The notes: generated from the sequence alone by a model not told the origin. DNA of 64,000 bases from CAWIXB01 sp963839955 (GCA_963839955.1 CAWIXB010000001.1:1054001-1118000), one strand, 5' to 3'; shown: positions 16,900 to 25,236, counted from the first letter of the stretch. Made by a program: numbers and translations.

Positions 16900-17695
16900 G
16901 CGCCAGTGAGGCCACCCAGAGATCCTCCACCGGCCACTGCCGAGCCCATTCGGCTGTGGCGATCTCATAGAACCTGGGGGTCTGCGCGTCCTGCGGGGCG
17001 TAGAGCTCATACAGGCCCTCCACCGTGAAGCCGTTGGATCGCAGGATGCGCACCCAGTCGCTGTGTGCGGGTGGAACTCCACGCCGCCCTCGGGCCACAT
17101 CACCCGACGCACATCGGGCTGCGGGCGCAGCAGCTGCTCACGGGCGTAGCCCTCGAGCTCGGGCACGCAGAGGGCAGCGAGCACGCTGTTCGTCAGAAAG
17201 ACGAGGCCGCCACCTGGCCGGAGTAGTCGTGCAGCCTCGGGGATTCACAGGTCGGGGTCGCACCAGATGCTCGCGCCGTACTCGCTCACTGCCACGTCGA
17301 AGGAGTTGTCGGGCAGGGGAACGTCCTCCGCGCTGGCTTCGACGAGCGGGAAGGTCAGCCCGAATTGCTCCTGGCAACGGCGGGCGGTTGCGAGCTGGGC
17401 CGGTGTGACATCGACGCCCACGGGGCGCGCACCAGGCGGGCGAGCCACGCGGAGAAGTACGCCGTTCCGCAGCCAGCTCGACGACATCACGCCCCTGCAC
17501 GTCGCCCAACGCGCCCGGCTCGCGATCGGGGATCTTGAACAACCCCCACGTGAGCTCGTCCGCCGCCCACGCAAGCCGGGCGTCCGCGTCGGTGAACTCG
17601 GCGTTGACCCTGGTCCAGAGCGCACGGTTGATCTCGACCGCGGCACGGCTGTCAGCGCTGGGTCGAGCGCCATCGCGTGGCGTGTACTGTCCCAT
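16900..17695 (-). pseudogene. SAM-dependent methyltransferase, decayed
   Basis: Read from ATG 17695 on the minus strand, a class I methyltransferase is recognisable in pieces. The N-terminus (MGQYTPRDGARPSADS..., ending near DVVELA) loses one base near 17473, where GCGTAYFSAWLAR should follow. A second base is missing near 17434, before GARPVGVDVTPAQ. A TGA at 17245-17247 replaces the expected Trp after WCDPDL, before IPEAARLLRPGG. An extra CA near 17062-17067 shifts the frame again before HSDWVRILRSNGFTV. Similarity fades at about 16900, beside the FAH gene stop, so the 3' end also looks truncated. The net frame change is zero (-1, -1, +2), but the internal TGA and scrambled segments make it nonfunctional. 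Confidence 0.85.
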
Positions 17696-17725
17696 CCCGC
17701 CACTCTGCCGCGACGAGGTGATGCG

Positions 17726-18760
17726 TTGTCTGCAACTGCCGATGCAGCCGCGAGTCTCGTCCCGCGTGACGCTCTCGGCAGCGCGCTCGCGCAACGGACC
17801 GGCGAGGAGACCTGGCGTGAGGTGTCCCTGCGGCTGATCACCGGGGGCAAGTCCAATCTCACCTTCGAGCTCACCAGCCCGGCGGGGGAGCTGATCCTGC
17901 GGCGGCCGCCGACGGGTGAGCTGCTGCCGCGAGCCCACGACATGGGTCGCGAGGTCCGCGTCCAGCGCGCACTGGCGGCCACGCCGGTCCCGGTGGCGCG
18001 CATCGTGATGGCGGACGAGGGCGAGCTCATCGGAGCCCCGATGTACGTCATGGAAAAGGTGGCCGGCCACGTCATCCGCGAGCGGCTGCCAGACGGTTTC
18101 GCGCAGACCGCGGCCGAGCGCCAGGACATGGCCTACGCGTTCATCGACACCCTCGCCGCGCTGCACGCGGTCGACCCCGCATCGGTGCAGCTCGCCGACT
18201 ACGGCCGGGTGGACGGCTACGCACAACGCCAGCTGATCCGCTGGGGCAAGCAGTGGGAGCGGAGTAAGGCCGCCTCGGTCCGCAGCGTCGAGCAGCTGGG
18301 TCGCCGGCTCGCGGACCTGGTCCCCCAGACGTCCACGGCCGCGATCGTGCACGGCGACTACCGCCTGGACAACTGCGTGATCGACGAGAGCGACCCCGGT
18401 CACGTCCGGGCCGTCCTCGACTGGGAGCTGTCGACTCTCGGCGATCCGCTCAGCGATCTGGGTGGCCTCCTGCTGTTCTGGCGGGAGCCGGGTGAGCGGA
18501 ACACGTCTCTCACGCCATCCGTGAGCGACCAGCCCGGGTTCCCCACGCGAGGTGACCTGGTCGACCGCTACCTGGCACGCACGCGGGCGGACGCAGCCAA
18601 CCTGCCGTTCTTCGAGGCCCTGGCTCACTACCGCTTTGCTGTCATCGTGCAGGGTGTTGCGACCAGAGCGGCCCGCGGTGCGATGGGGGGACAGGACTTC
18701 GGGCAGCTGGGAGCAGACGTGGACAACATCGCCCAGCAGGGGCTGCGGCTCGTCTCGTGA
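17726..18760 (+). CDS. APH-like phosphotransferase, ACAD10/LvaA type
   Basis: A 344-residue kinase of the aminoglycoside phosphotransferase fold. GGKSNLTFEL begins the N-lobe, HGDYRLDN is the catalytic loop and DWELSTLGDPLSDL the metal-binding loop. TTG 17726 with GAGG 7 bases upstream gives a sensible N-terminus. Genes of this class next to an acyl-CoA dehydrogenase usually belong to the ACAD10/11-LvaA group, which phosphorylates 4-hydroxyacyl-CoA; antibiotic modification is unlikely. The acyl-CoA dehydrogenase gene follows after 35 bases. It is divergent from the methyltransferase pseudogene, with only 30 bases between starts. Confidence 0.85.
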   Translation: MSATADAAASLVPRDALGSALAQRTGEETWREVSLRLITGGKSNLTFELTSPAGELILRRPPTGELLPRAHDMGREVRVQRALAATPVPVARIVMADEGELIGAPMYVMEKVAGHVIRERLPDGFAQTAAERQDMAYAFIDTLAALHAVDPASVQLADYGRVDGYAQRQLIRWGKQWERSKAASVRSVEQLGRRLADLVPQTSTAAIVHGDYRLDNCVIDESDPGHVRAVLDWELSTLGDPLSDLGGLLLFWREPGERNTSLTPSVSDQPGFPTRGDLVDRYLARTRADAANLPFFEALAHYRFAVIVQGVATRAARGAMGGQDFGQLGADVDNIAQQGLRLVS

Positions 18761-18795
18761 ACGACATCGCTACTCAACAGCATGGAGTGAGCTGA

Positions 18796-20001
18796 ATGGA
18801 CTTCGCGCCGTCGCCGAAGGCGCAGGACGTCTGCGCGCGGATGTGGGACTTCATGCGCGCGGAGGTCTTCCCGGCCGAGCGGGTCTGGACGTCCTGGCTG
18901 GCCGAGAATGACCCGCACGGCAGTCCCCCGGTCCTCGAGCAGCTCAAGACGGAGGCGCGCCGCAGAGACCTGTGGAACCTCTTCCTTCCGGACGTCTCCG
19001 GCCTGACCAACCTGGAGTACGCCCAGGTCGCCGAGATCTCGGGCTGGTCACCGGTGATCGCCCCGGAGGCGATCAACTGTTCGGCACCCGACACCGGGAA
19101 CATGGAGATCCTGCACCTGTTCGGCACGGCCGATCAGAAGTCCCGATGGCTCGAGCCGCTGCTCGACGGTGAGATCCGCTCGGCGTTCGCCATGACAGAG
19201 CCCGACGTCGCGAGCTCCGACGCGACCAACATCGCGACGCGCATGGAACGCGACGGAGACGACTACGTCATCACCGGCCGCAAGTGGTGGATCACCGGTG
19301 CCGCTGACGAGCGATGCCAGGTCTTCATCGTCATGGGCAAGACCGACCCGGACGCCAGCGTGCATCGGCAGCAGTCCATGCTCCTCGTGCCGAGGGACAC
19401 CCCCGGCGTGTCCGTCGAGCGGCACCTGCCGATCTTCGGCTACCAGGACCAGCACGGGCATTCCGAGATCGTGTTCAGCGACGTCCGGGTGCCGGCTACG
19501 AACATCCTGTCCGCCGAGGGCGACGGCTTCATGATCGCGCAGGCCCGGCTGGGTCCGGGCCGGATCCACCATGCGATGCGCGCGGTCGGGATGGCGGAAC
19601 GAGCGCTGGCCCTGATGGTGGACCGCGCGAAGTCGCGGGTGGCCTTCGGCCGCACGTTGGCAGAGCAAGGCACGGTGCGCGAGCTGATCGCGGCATCGCG
19701 CATCGAGATCGATCAGGCGCGGCTGCTCGTCCACAAGACGGCGTGGCTCATCGACCAGTTCGGCGCCGGCGGAGCCAAGACCGAGATCGCCGCCATCAAG
19801 GTGGCGGCGCCCGCGATGGCCACGCGCGTGATCGACCGCGCCATCGAGGTTTTCGGCGGCGCCGGGGTCTCGGACGACACCCCGCTGGCCTACTTCTACG
19901 CCTGGGCGCGGGTTCTGCGCATCGTCGACGGTCCCGATGCGGTCCACCGCCGCTCCATCGCCAGCGAGGAGCTGCGGCACGTACCGCCGTACGTCGGCTG
20001 A
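18796..20001 (+). CDS. Acyl-CoA dehydrogenase, ACAD10/11-like
   Basis: A 401-residue flavoenzyme with FAD/acyl-binding motifs FAMTEPDVASSDATN and ITGRKWWITGA. The C-terminal substrate loop reads RIVDGPDAVHR rather than the usual YEGTxEI, as in the ACAD10/11 branch. That branch, unlike classical beta-oxidation enzymes, has been linked to elimination of phosphate from 4-phosphoacyl-CoA. Together with the kinase upstream and the SDR downstream this suggests conversion of a 4-hydroxy acid to a beta-oxidation intermediate. The function is inferred from family and neighbours. Confidence 0.9.
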   Translation: MDFAPSPKAQDVCARMWDFMRAEVFPAERVWTSWLAENDPHGSPPVLEQLKTEARRRDLWNLFLPDVSGLTNLEYAQVAEISGWSPVIAPEAINCSAPDTGNMEILHLFGTADQKSRWLEPLLDGEIRSAFAMTEPDVASSDATNIATRMERDGDDYVITGRKWWITGAADERCQVFIVMGKTDPDASVHRQQSMLLVPRDTPGVSVERHLPIFGYQDQHGHSEIVFSDVRVPATNILSAEGDGFMIAQARLGPGRIHHAMRAVGMAERALALMVDRAKSRVAFGRTLAEQGTVRELIAASRIEIDQARLLVHKTAWLIDQFGAGGAKTEIAAIKVAAPAMATRVIDRAIEVFGGAGVSDDTPLAYFYAWARVLRIVDGPDAVHRRSIASEELRHVPPYVG

Positions 20002-20031
20002 GCGCTCCAACACATGGGTAGGAGAGACGCC

Positions 20032-20793
20032 GTGACCGTTCTCGACAAGTTCCGGCTCGACGACCGTGTCGTCATCGTCACCGGCGCCTCCTCGGGTCTC
20101 GGCGTCGGCTTCGCGCAGGCCTTCGCCGAGGCCGGCGCCGACGTGGTGCTCGCGGCGCGACGCGCCGATCGGCTCGAGGAGACCGCCAAGCTCGTCGAGC
20201 AGGCGGGCCGGGCCGGGCTCTGCGTCCCCGCCGACGTCACCGATCCGGAGCAGTGTCAAAGCGTTGTCGACCGGGCCATGGAGGCTTTCGGGAAGGTCGA
20301 CGTACTCATCAACAACGCGGGGGTCGGGACAGCGCACCCGGCAACCCGTGAGACCCCCGAGCAGTTCCGCTCCGTCATCGACCTCAATCTCAACGGCAGC
20401 TACTGGATGGCGCAGGCGTGCGGACGCGTCATGGCACCGGGCAGCGCCATCGTCAACATCTCCAGCGTCCTCGGCATCACCACGGCCGGTCTCCCGCAGG
20501 CCGCCTACTCCGCGAGCAAGGCGGGCGTACTCGGCCTGACGCGGGACCTGGCGCAGCAGTGGGGGAGTCGCAAGGGGATCCGCGTCAACGCGATCGCTCC
20601 GGGATTCTTCGAGTCCGAGATGACGGATCAGTACGACCACAGCTACCTCGCCGCCGTCGGCAGCCGCGCGCTGCTGAGCCGGATGGGCGATCCGGCCGAG
20701 TTGGCGGCGTCCGCTGTCTGGCTGGCCTCGCCCGCTGCCGGCTACGTCACCGGCCAGACCATCGTCATCGACGGCGGGGTCACCATCACCTGA
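20032..20793 (+). CDS. SDR family oxidoreductase
   Basis: A 253-residue classical short-chain dehydrogenase: TGASSGLG cofactor motif (residues 17-24), NNAG, catalytic Ser in NISSVLG, then YSASK, ending in the usual GQTIVIDGG. GTG 20032 has AGGAG 7 bases upstream and is preferred to ATG 20014. It probably reduces or oxidises a keto/hydroxyacyl-CoA in the same pathway as the preceding kinase and dehydrogenase, in the position an LvaD-like 4-ketoacyl-CoA reductase would hold. Substrate and cofactor preference are not evident. Confidence 0.9.
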   Translation: MTVLDKFRLDDRVVIVTGASSGLGVGFAQAFAEAGADVVLAARRADRLEETAKLVEQAGRAGLCVPADVTDPEQCQSVVDRAMEAFGKVDVLINNAGVGTAHPATRETPEQFRSVIDLNLNGSYWMAQACGRVMAPGSAIVNISSVLGITTAGLPQAAYSASKAGVLGLTRDLAQQWGSRKGIRVNAIAPGFFESEMTDQYDHSYLAAVGSRALLSRMGDPAELAASAVWLASPAAGYVTGQTIVIDGGVTIT

Positions 20794-20818
20794 GCTGCCG
20801 CGGACGACGAGCTCGCCG

Positions 20819-21547
20819 TCAGTCCCGGCGTGCGGTCACCTGGTTGAAGACCTCCGAGAGCTTGGCCCCGGCGGCGACGACGATCTGGGCGTGCAGCCGG
20901 CCGGGCTGGCGGGTCAGCCGCTCGATCGGGCCCGAGACCGACACCGCGGCGACCACGCGCGTTCCGGGCCCGCGGATCGGTGCGGACACCGAAGCCACAC
21001 CGGCCTCGCGCTCGCCGACGCTCTGCGCCCAGCCGCGCCGGCGTACGCCGGAGAGTGCGGTCGCGGTGAAGCGAGCATCGCGCAGGCCGCGGTGCAGCCG
21101 CTCGGGCTCCTCCCACGCCAGCAGGACCTGGGCCGCGGAGCCCGCTTTCATGGTCAGCGTGGAGCCGACCGGCACGGTGTCGCGCAAGCCGGTGAGTCGT
21201 TCGGCCGCCGCGACGCACACCCGGCTGTCGCCCTGGCGGCGGTAGAGCTGCGCGCTCTCCCCGGTGATGTCGCGCAGCCGGGCGAGCACCGGGGCGGCGG
21301 CGGCGAGCAGCAGGTCCTCGCCGGCGGCGGTGGCAAGCTCGCGCAACCGGGGTCCGAGGGTGAATCGGCCCTGGAGGTCGCGCGCGACCAGCCGGTGGTG
21401 CTCGAGGGCTGTGGCGAGCCGGTGGGCGGTGGGCCTCGCGAGACCGGTCGCGGCCACCAGCTGGGCCAGGCTCGCCGGCCCGGCCTCGAGGGCGCCGAGG
21501 ACGACGGCCGCCTTGTCCAGCACGCCCACTCCGCTAGAGTTGTCCAT
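20819..21547 (-). CDS. ndgR: IclR family regulator, NdgR-like
   Basis: A 242-residue IclR regulator: an N-terminal winged helix (LVAATGLARPTAHRLATALE), then the ligand domain (GESAQLYRRQGDSRVCVAA, AGSAAQVLLAW, GVASVSAPIRGP). The minus-strand ATG at 21547 fits the family length; longer readings lack similarity. Its position divergent from leuCD is conserved in actinobacteria, where the ortholog NdgR (LtbR in corynebacteria) controls leucine and other amino-acid genes. A perfect inverted repeat (21561-21579) lies between it and leuC. It ends tail to tail with the SDR gene. Confidence 0.88.
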   Translation of the reverse strand: MDNSSGVGVLDKAAVVLGALEAGPASLAQLVAATGLARPTAHRLATALEHHRLVARDLQGRFTLGPRLRELATAAGEDLLLAAAAPVLARLRDITGESAQLYRRQGDSRVCVAAAERLTGLRDTVPVGSTLTMKAGSAAQVLLAWEEPERLHRGLRDARFTATALSGVRRRGWAQSVGEREAGVASVSAPIRGPGTRVVAAVSVSGPIERLTRQPGRLHAQIVVAAGAKLSEVFNQVTARRD

Positions 21548-21560
21548 GCACCGATACTGC

Positions 21561-21579
21561 CGTCTCAGTGGCTGAGACG
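21561..21579. promoter_or_regulatory. Inverted repeat in the ndgR-leuC gap, probable operator
   Basis: CGTCTCAG-TGG-CTGAGACG is a perfect 8-bp inverted repeat with a 3-base spacer, between the divergent starts at 21547 (ndgR) and 21598 (leuC). Its size and place suit a dimeric IclR regulator. A TTGTCC element at 21540-21545 is a possible -35 for leuC, but no good -10 was found. Confidence 0.6.
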
Positions 21580-21597
21580 CAACTTCAGGGAGGCCCA

Positions 21598-23022
21598 GTG
21601 CCGCGGACGCTCGCCGAAAAGGTCTGGGACGCGCACGTCGTACGCCATGCCGAGGGCGAACCGGACCTGCTCTACATCGACCTGCACCTCGTGCACGAGG
21701 TGACCAGCCCGCAGGCCTTCGATGGCCTCCGGCTCGCCGGGCGGAAGGTACGACGTCCCGACCTGACGCTCGCGACCGAGGACCACAACGTTCCCACGCT
21801 CGACATCGAGGGGCCCATCGCGGACCCGATCTCGCGCATCCAGGTCGAGGCGCTGCGCACCAACTGCGCGGAGTTCGGTGTCCCACTGCACCCACTCGGC
21901 GACGCCGAGCAGGGCATCGTGCACGTCGTCGGCCCGCAGCTCGGGCTCACCCAGCCGGGCAGCACCGTCGTGTGCGGCGACTCGCACACCTCGACCCACG
22001 GCGCTTTCGGTGCGCTGGCGTTCGGCATCGGCACCAGCGAGGTCGAGCACGTGCTCGCCACCCAGACGTTGTCGATGGGCCGCTTCAAGACGATGGCGGT
22101 CACCGTCGACGGCGACCTGCCTCCCGGCGTGACGGCCAAGGACATGATTCTCGCCGTCATCGCCGAGATCGGCACCGCCGGCGGCCAGGGCTATGTCATC
22201 GAGTACCGCGGGTCGGCCGTCCGGGCGCTGTCGATGGAGGCCCGGATGACGGTGTGCAACATGTCGATCGAGGCCGGTGCGCGAGCGGGCATGATCGCAC
22301 CCGACGAGACGACGTTCGCCTACCTGTTGGGCCGCGAGCGGTCGCCCCACGCCGCGGACTGGGACGCAGCGCTGGCCTACTGGCGCACTCTCGTCACCGA
22401 CGAGGGAGCGACGTTCGACCACGAGGTCGTGCTCGACGCGGCCGAGATCACGCCGTTCGTCACGTGGGGGACCAATCCCGGCCAGGGACTCCCGCTCTCG
22501 GGTTCGGTGCCCGACCCGCGGGAGATGACGGACGAGGGTCAGCGGGTGTCGGCCGAGAAGGCGCTCACCTACATGGCGCTCGAACCAGGGACGCCGCTTT
22601 GCGAGATCGCTGTCGACACCGTGTTCCTCGGCTCGTGCACGAACGGGCGCATCGAGGATCTCCGTGCCGCCGCCGACGTCATTGCCGGGCGGCAGATCGC
22701 GGACACCGTCCGGATGCTCGTCGTACCCGGGTCGGTGCGGGTGCGTCTGCAGGCCGAGCAGGAGGGCCTCGACGTGGTGTTCAAGGAGGCGGGCGCCGAG
22801 TGGCGTCATGCGGGTTGCTCGATGTGCCTGGGCATGAACCCCGACCAGCTCGCACCCGGTGAACGCGCCGCCTCGACGTCCAACAGGAACTTCGAGGGCC
22901 GTCAGGGCAAGGGTGGGCGAACCCATCTCGTGTCGCCACCGGTCGCGGCCGCGACGGCAGTGACGGGTCGTCTCACCAGCCCGGCCGACCTGCCGGCACT
23001 GACGACTGTGCAGGAGGGCTGA
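21598..23022 (+). CDS. leuC: 3-isopropylmalate dehydratase large subunit
   Basis: A 474-residue aconitase-family subunit of isopropylmalate isomerase (leucine synthesis, 2- to 3-isopropylmalate). It opens RTLAEKVWDAHVV; iron-sulfur ligands appear in GSCTNGR and in AGCSMCLGMN; VVCGDSHTSTHGAFG is also present. GTG 21598 is chosen because GGGAGG precedes it by 4 bases and the protein then begins as LeuC does; GTG 21568 lies inside the inverted repeat. leuD follows after 5 bases. Regulated, by inference, by the divergent NdgR. Confidence 0.96.
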   Translation: MPRTLAEKVWDAHVVRHAEGEPDLLYIDLHLVHEVTSPQAFDGLRLAGRKVRRPDLTLATEDHNVPTLDIEGPIADPISRIQVEALRTNCAEFGVPLHPLGDAEQGIVHVVGPQLGLTQPGSTVVCGDSHTSTHGAFGALAFGIGTSEVEHVLATQTLSMGRFKTMAVTVDGDLPPGVTAKDMILAVIAEIGTAGGQGYVIEYRGSAVRALSMEARMTVCNMSIEAGARAGMIAPDETTFAYLLGRERSPHAADWDAALAYWRTLVTDEGATFDHEVVLDAAEITPFVTWGTNPGQGLPLSGSVPDPREMTDEGQRVSAEKALTYMALEPGTPLCEIAVDTVFLGSCTNGRIEDLRAAADVIAGRQIADTVRMLVVPGSVRVRLQAEQEGLDVVFKEAGAEWRHAGCSMCLGMNPDQLAPGERAASTSNRNFEGRQGKGGRTHLVSPPVAAATAVTGRLTSPADLPALTTVQEG

Positions 23023-23027
23023 CCGAC

Positions 23028-23615
23028 ATGGAGCCGATCCGCATCCACACCGGTCGCGCTGTTGCGCTGCAGCGCGCGAACGTCGACACCGACCAGATCA
23101 TCCCGGCCGAGTACCTCAAGCGGGTGACCAGGACCGGCTTCGAGGACGGCCTTTTCGCCGCCTGGCGGGCCGATCCGGACTTCGTGCTCAACCGGCCGGA
23201 GGCCGAGGGTGCGACGATCCTCGTCGCCGGCCGCGACTTCGGCACCGGCTCGTCGCGCGAACACGCGGTATGGGCCCTCACCAACTGGGGCTTCCGGGTC
23301 GTCGTGTCCTCGCGGTTCGCCGACATCTTCCGCGGCAACGCCGGCAAGGGCGGGCTGGTCACCGCCCTCGTCGAGCAGAGCGCCGTCGAGGAGCTGTGGT
23401 CCGTGCTCGAAGACGATCCGAGCGTCGACGTGACGATGGACCTGGAGGCCAGAACAGTGTCGTGGCCCGGCGGTTCTGCCCCCTTCGAGATCGACGACTA
23501 CACCCGCTGGCGGCTGCTCGAGGGACTCGACGATGTCGACCTGACGTTGCGCCACAACGAGGTCGTGAGTGCCTTCGAGGCGAGCCGACCGCATTGGAAA
23601 CCCAGCACAATCTGA
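23028..23615 (+). CDS. leuD: 3-isopropylmalate dehydratase small subunit
   Basis: A 195-residue swivel-domain partner of LeuC. NVDTDQIIPAEYLKR near the N-terminus and GRDFGTGSSREHAVWAL are the family signatures. It starts at ATG 23028, five bases after leuC, with AGGAGG in the leuC end as ribosome site, so the two form one operon. The cognate leuB and leuA are not in the window. Confidence 0.96.
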   Translation: MEPIRIHTGRAVALQRANVDTDQIIPAEYLKRVTRTGFEDGLFAAWRADPDFVLNRPEAEGATILVAGRDFGTGSSREHAVWALTNWGFRVVVSSRFADIFRGNAGKGGLVTALVEQSAVEELWSVLEDDPSVDVTMDLEARTVSWPGGSAPFEIDDYTRWRLLEGLDDVDLTLRHNEVVSAFEASRPHWKPSTI

Positions 23616-23688
23616 CCCGACTGGCTGATCGACATCGTCGTTCGCGTTAAAAAACCGCGCGACACAAGGGAAATCAGCCCTCAGGTCG

Positions 23689-23717
23689 TTGTCTCTCACG
23701 TGTGCGGGGCATAACGT
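23689..23717 (+). promoter_or_regulatory. Promoter for hup
   Basis: TTGTCT (23689-23694), a 17-base spacer and TAACGT (23712-23717). Transcription would begin near 23724, about 40 bases before the HU start codon, which has CGGAGGGG upstream. This agrees with strong independent expression of a nucleoid protein. Confidence 0.62.
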
Positions 23718-23765
23718 CACCTCGAATCGAGAACACTCGACTACCGCCTTTCGGAGGGGTACCAC

Positions 23766-24266
23766 GTGAACAAGGCTCAACTCATCGACCGGCTGTCCAC
23801 GCAGATCGGTAGCAAGAAGGCGGCCACCGAAGCGGTCGACGGCGTCATCGACACGATCACCCGGGCTGTCGCCTCGGGCGAGCGCGTGGCGATCACCGGG
23901 TTCGGCGTCTTCGAGAAGGTGGCCCGGCCGGCACGTACCGGCCGCAACCCGCGCACCGGCGCGGCGGTGAAGATCAAGAAGACGTCGGTGCCGAAGTTCA
24001 AGGCAGGCCAGAGTTTCAAGGACGTCGTGAGCGGCGCCAAGAAGCTGCCCAGGGCAGCGGCTGCCGCAGCCGGCAGTGCGACGCGCGCAGCGACCGGAGG
24101 CAGCCGGTCGACCGCGAAGAAGTCCACCGCCAAGAAGTCCGGAGCCAAGAAGTCGACGGCGAAGAAGGCACCGGCGAAGCGGACCGCAGCGAAGAAGACG
24201 ACCAAGAAGGCGCCGGCCCGCAAGACCGCGAAGAAGAGCACGGCCAAGCGGACAGCGAAGCGCTAG
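23766..24266 (+). CDS. hup: HU family DNA-binding protein with Lys/Ala-rich tail
   Basis: Residues 1-90 are a standard HU fold (MNKAQLIDRLS, GFGVFEKVARPARTGRNP, KIKKTSVPKFKAG). Residues 91-166 form a basic, histone-H1-like tail with repeated KKSTAKK/KKAPAKR units, as in mycobacterial HupB and streptomycete HupS. HU bends and compacts DNA; the tail adds nonspecific DNA affinity and in mycobacteria is modified by acetylation/methylation. It has its own promoter. The stop TAG overlaps the opposite-strand stop of the next gene in a shared CTAG. Confidence 0.96.
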   Translation: MNKAQLIDRLSTQIGSKKAATEAVDGVIDTITRAVASGERVAITGFGVFEKVARPARTGRNPRTGAAVKIKKTSVPKFKAGQSFKDVVSGAKKLPRAAAAAAGSATRAATGGSRSTAKKSTAKKSGAKKSTAKKAPAKRTAAKKTTKKAPARKTAKKSTAKRTAKR

Positions 24267-24478
24267 GTCGGATCGGCGAGGGTCGCAACAGTGAGGAACG
24301 TCACCTTCTGTTGCGACCCGGTGCCGTCCGTGCGCAGCCGCACCCGCTGCCCGACGCGGAGCAGGCGCACACCGCCGGCGGCGAATGCGGCCTCGCCGTA
24401 GGGCAGCTCGGTTCCGTCGTCGAGCAGCACGGTGCCCGACCGCGTCGTCGGGTCGAAGTAGCGCACGGTGGCTTGCAC
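24263..24478 (-). CDS. Small cold-shock-like beta-barrel protein
   Basis: A 71-residue protein (MQATVRYFDPTTRSGTVLLD..., ending ATLADPT) from GTG 24478. Patterns such as FDPTTRSGTVLLDDG, LPYGEAAFAAGGVRLLRVGQRV resemble the cold-shock/OB fold, with the loop where Csp proteins have GFGFI replaced by SGTVLL. RNP1/RNP2 aromatic residues are poor, so nucleic-acid binding is not certain. It lies 10 bases after cofC and is probably cotranscribed with it. It ends tail to tail with hup, sharing CTAG. Confidence 0.62.
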   Translation of the reverse strand: MQATVRYFDPTTRSGTVLLDDGTELPYGEAAFAAGGVRLLRVGQRVRLRTDGTGSQQKVTFLTVATLADPT

Positions 24479-24488
24479 GGCAGTGAAC

Positions 24489-25145
24489 CTACCCGTCCGC
24501 GGCCGGTGTGTGCAGAAGGGCCGCGACCGCGGCCGTGCGCGGCCCCAGGCCGAGCGCGGCTGCCGCAGCCAGGTCCGACTCGGTGTCGACGTCGCGGCGC
24601 AGGGAGTCGAGGCCGTCGACCGTGACGTCGACCGCGCCCGATCGTTCGTGCCGTTCGGCGGAGCCGTGTCCGAACGACGGTGCGAAGTCCGCGGCACGGC
24701 GCGCGAGCAGCAGGGTCGTGCCGGTGCCGGGCATGTCGCGGACGAAGGACGTCGGGTGCGAACCGGCCTCGGCGAGGGCTCGCGCGAGCTCGTCGGGACG
24801 AAGCGCCGGTAGGTCCGCCGACAGGGAGCCCACGCCGCACTCGGGGTGAGCGGCCACTGCCGCAGCGACGCCATGCGCGAGTGCCGGATTCAACCCGGCG
24901 TCCGGCTCGTCGGCCACGACCAGTGCACCGAGCGCCGCGAGCGCGCGCGCGGCGTCGGGTTCGTCGGTGACCGCGACGACGGATTGCACGAGCGGGCACC
25001 ACAGCGCTGCCTCGGTGGTGTCGAGGGCGAAGGCGAGCGCCAACGGACCGCGGCGGTGCGCGGCAGTGCCGGCGAGGCGTGTCTTGGCCTCGGCCAGGCG
25101 TTTCACCGGCACCACGAGGCACCAGTCGGGCCCGACGCGCGTCAC
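24489..25145 (-). CDS. cofC: 2-phospho-L-lactate (phosphoenolpyruvate) guanylyltransferase
   Basis: A 218-residue nucleotidyltransferase: LVVPVKRLAEAKTRLAG at the start, then LSADLPALRPDELA, FVRDMPGTGTTLLLA and FGHGSAERHERSG. These mark CofC/FbiD, which makes the guanylated 3-carbon precursor of coenzyme F420; actinobacterial enzymes tend to use phosphoenolpyruvate. GTG 25145 gives the family length. Neighbour of plsC-gpsA in many actinobacteria. The other F420 genes (fbiA/B/C) are not in the window. Confidence 0.87.
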   Translation of the reverse strand: MTRVGPDWCLVVPVKRLAEAKTRLAGTAAHRRGPLALAFALDTTEAALWCPLVQSVVAVTDEPDAARALAALGALVVADEPDAGLNPALAHGVAAAVAAHPECGVGSLSADLPALRPDELARALAEAGSHPTSFVRDMPGTGTTLLLARRAADFAPSFGHGSAERHERSGAVDVTVDGLDSLRRDVDTESDLAAAAALGLGPRTAAVAALLHTPAADG

Positions 25146-25236
25146 CAGTCGATCCTGCCAGCGGCCGGAAGGTCGGCTCGACACGGGCACGCCGGACGGG
25201 GAGACTGCCCACAGCCAACCCCCGGAGGAGGATCGC

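Noticed and set aside
17245..18129. Separate minus-strand genes in the 16.9-18.1 kb region
   Set aside because: Only the parts below 17695 show methyltransferase similarity; they are pieces of one broken gene, and the rest opposes the phosphotransferase gene.
17726..18760. Aminoglycoside resistance gene
   Set aside because: The kinase fold is shared, but the adjacent ACAD10/11-type dehydrogenase and SDR point to acyl-CoA metabolism.
24100..24260. Direct repeats of AAGAAG units as a mobile or CRISPR structure
   Set aside because: They encode the Lys/Ala tail of HU in frame.
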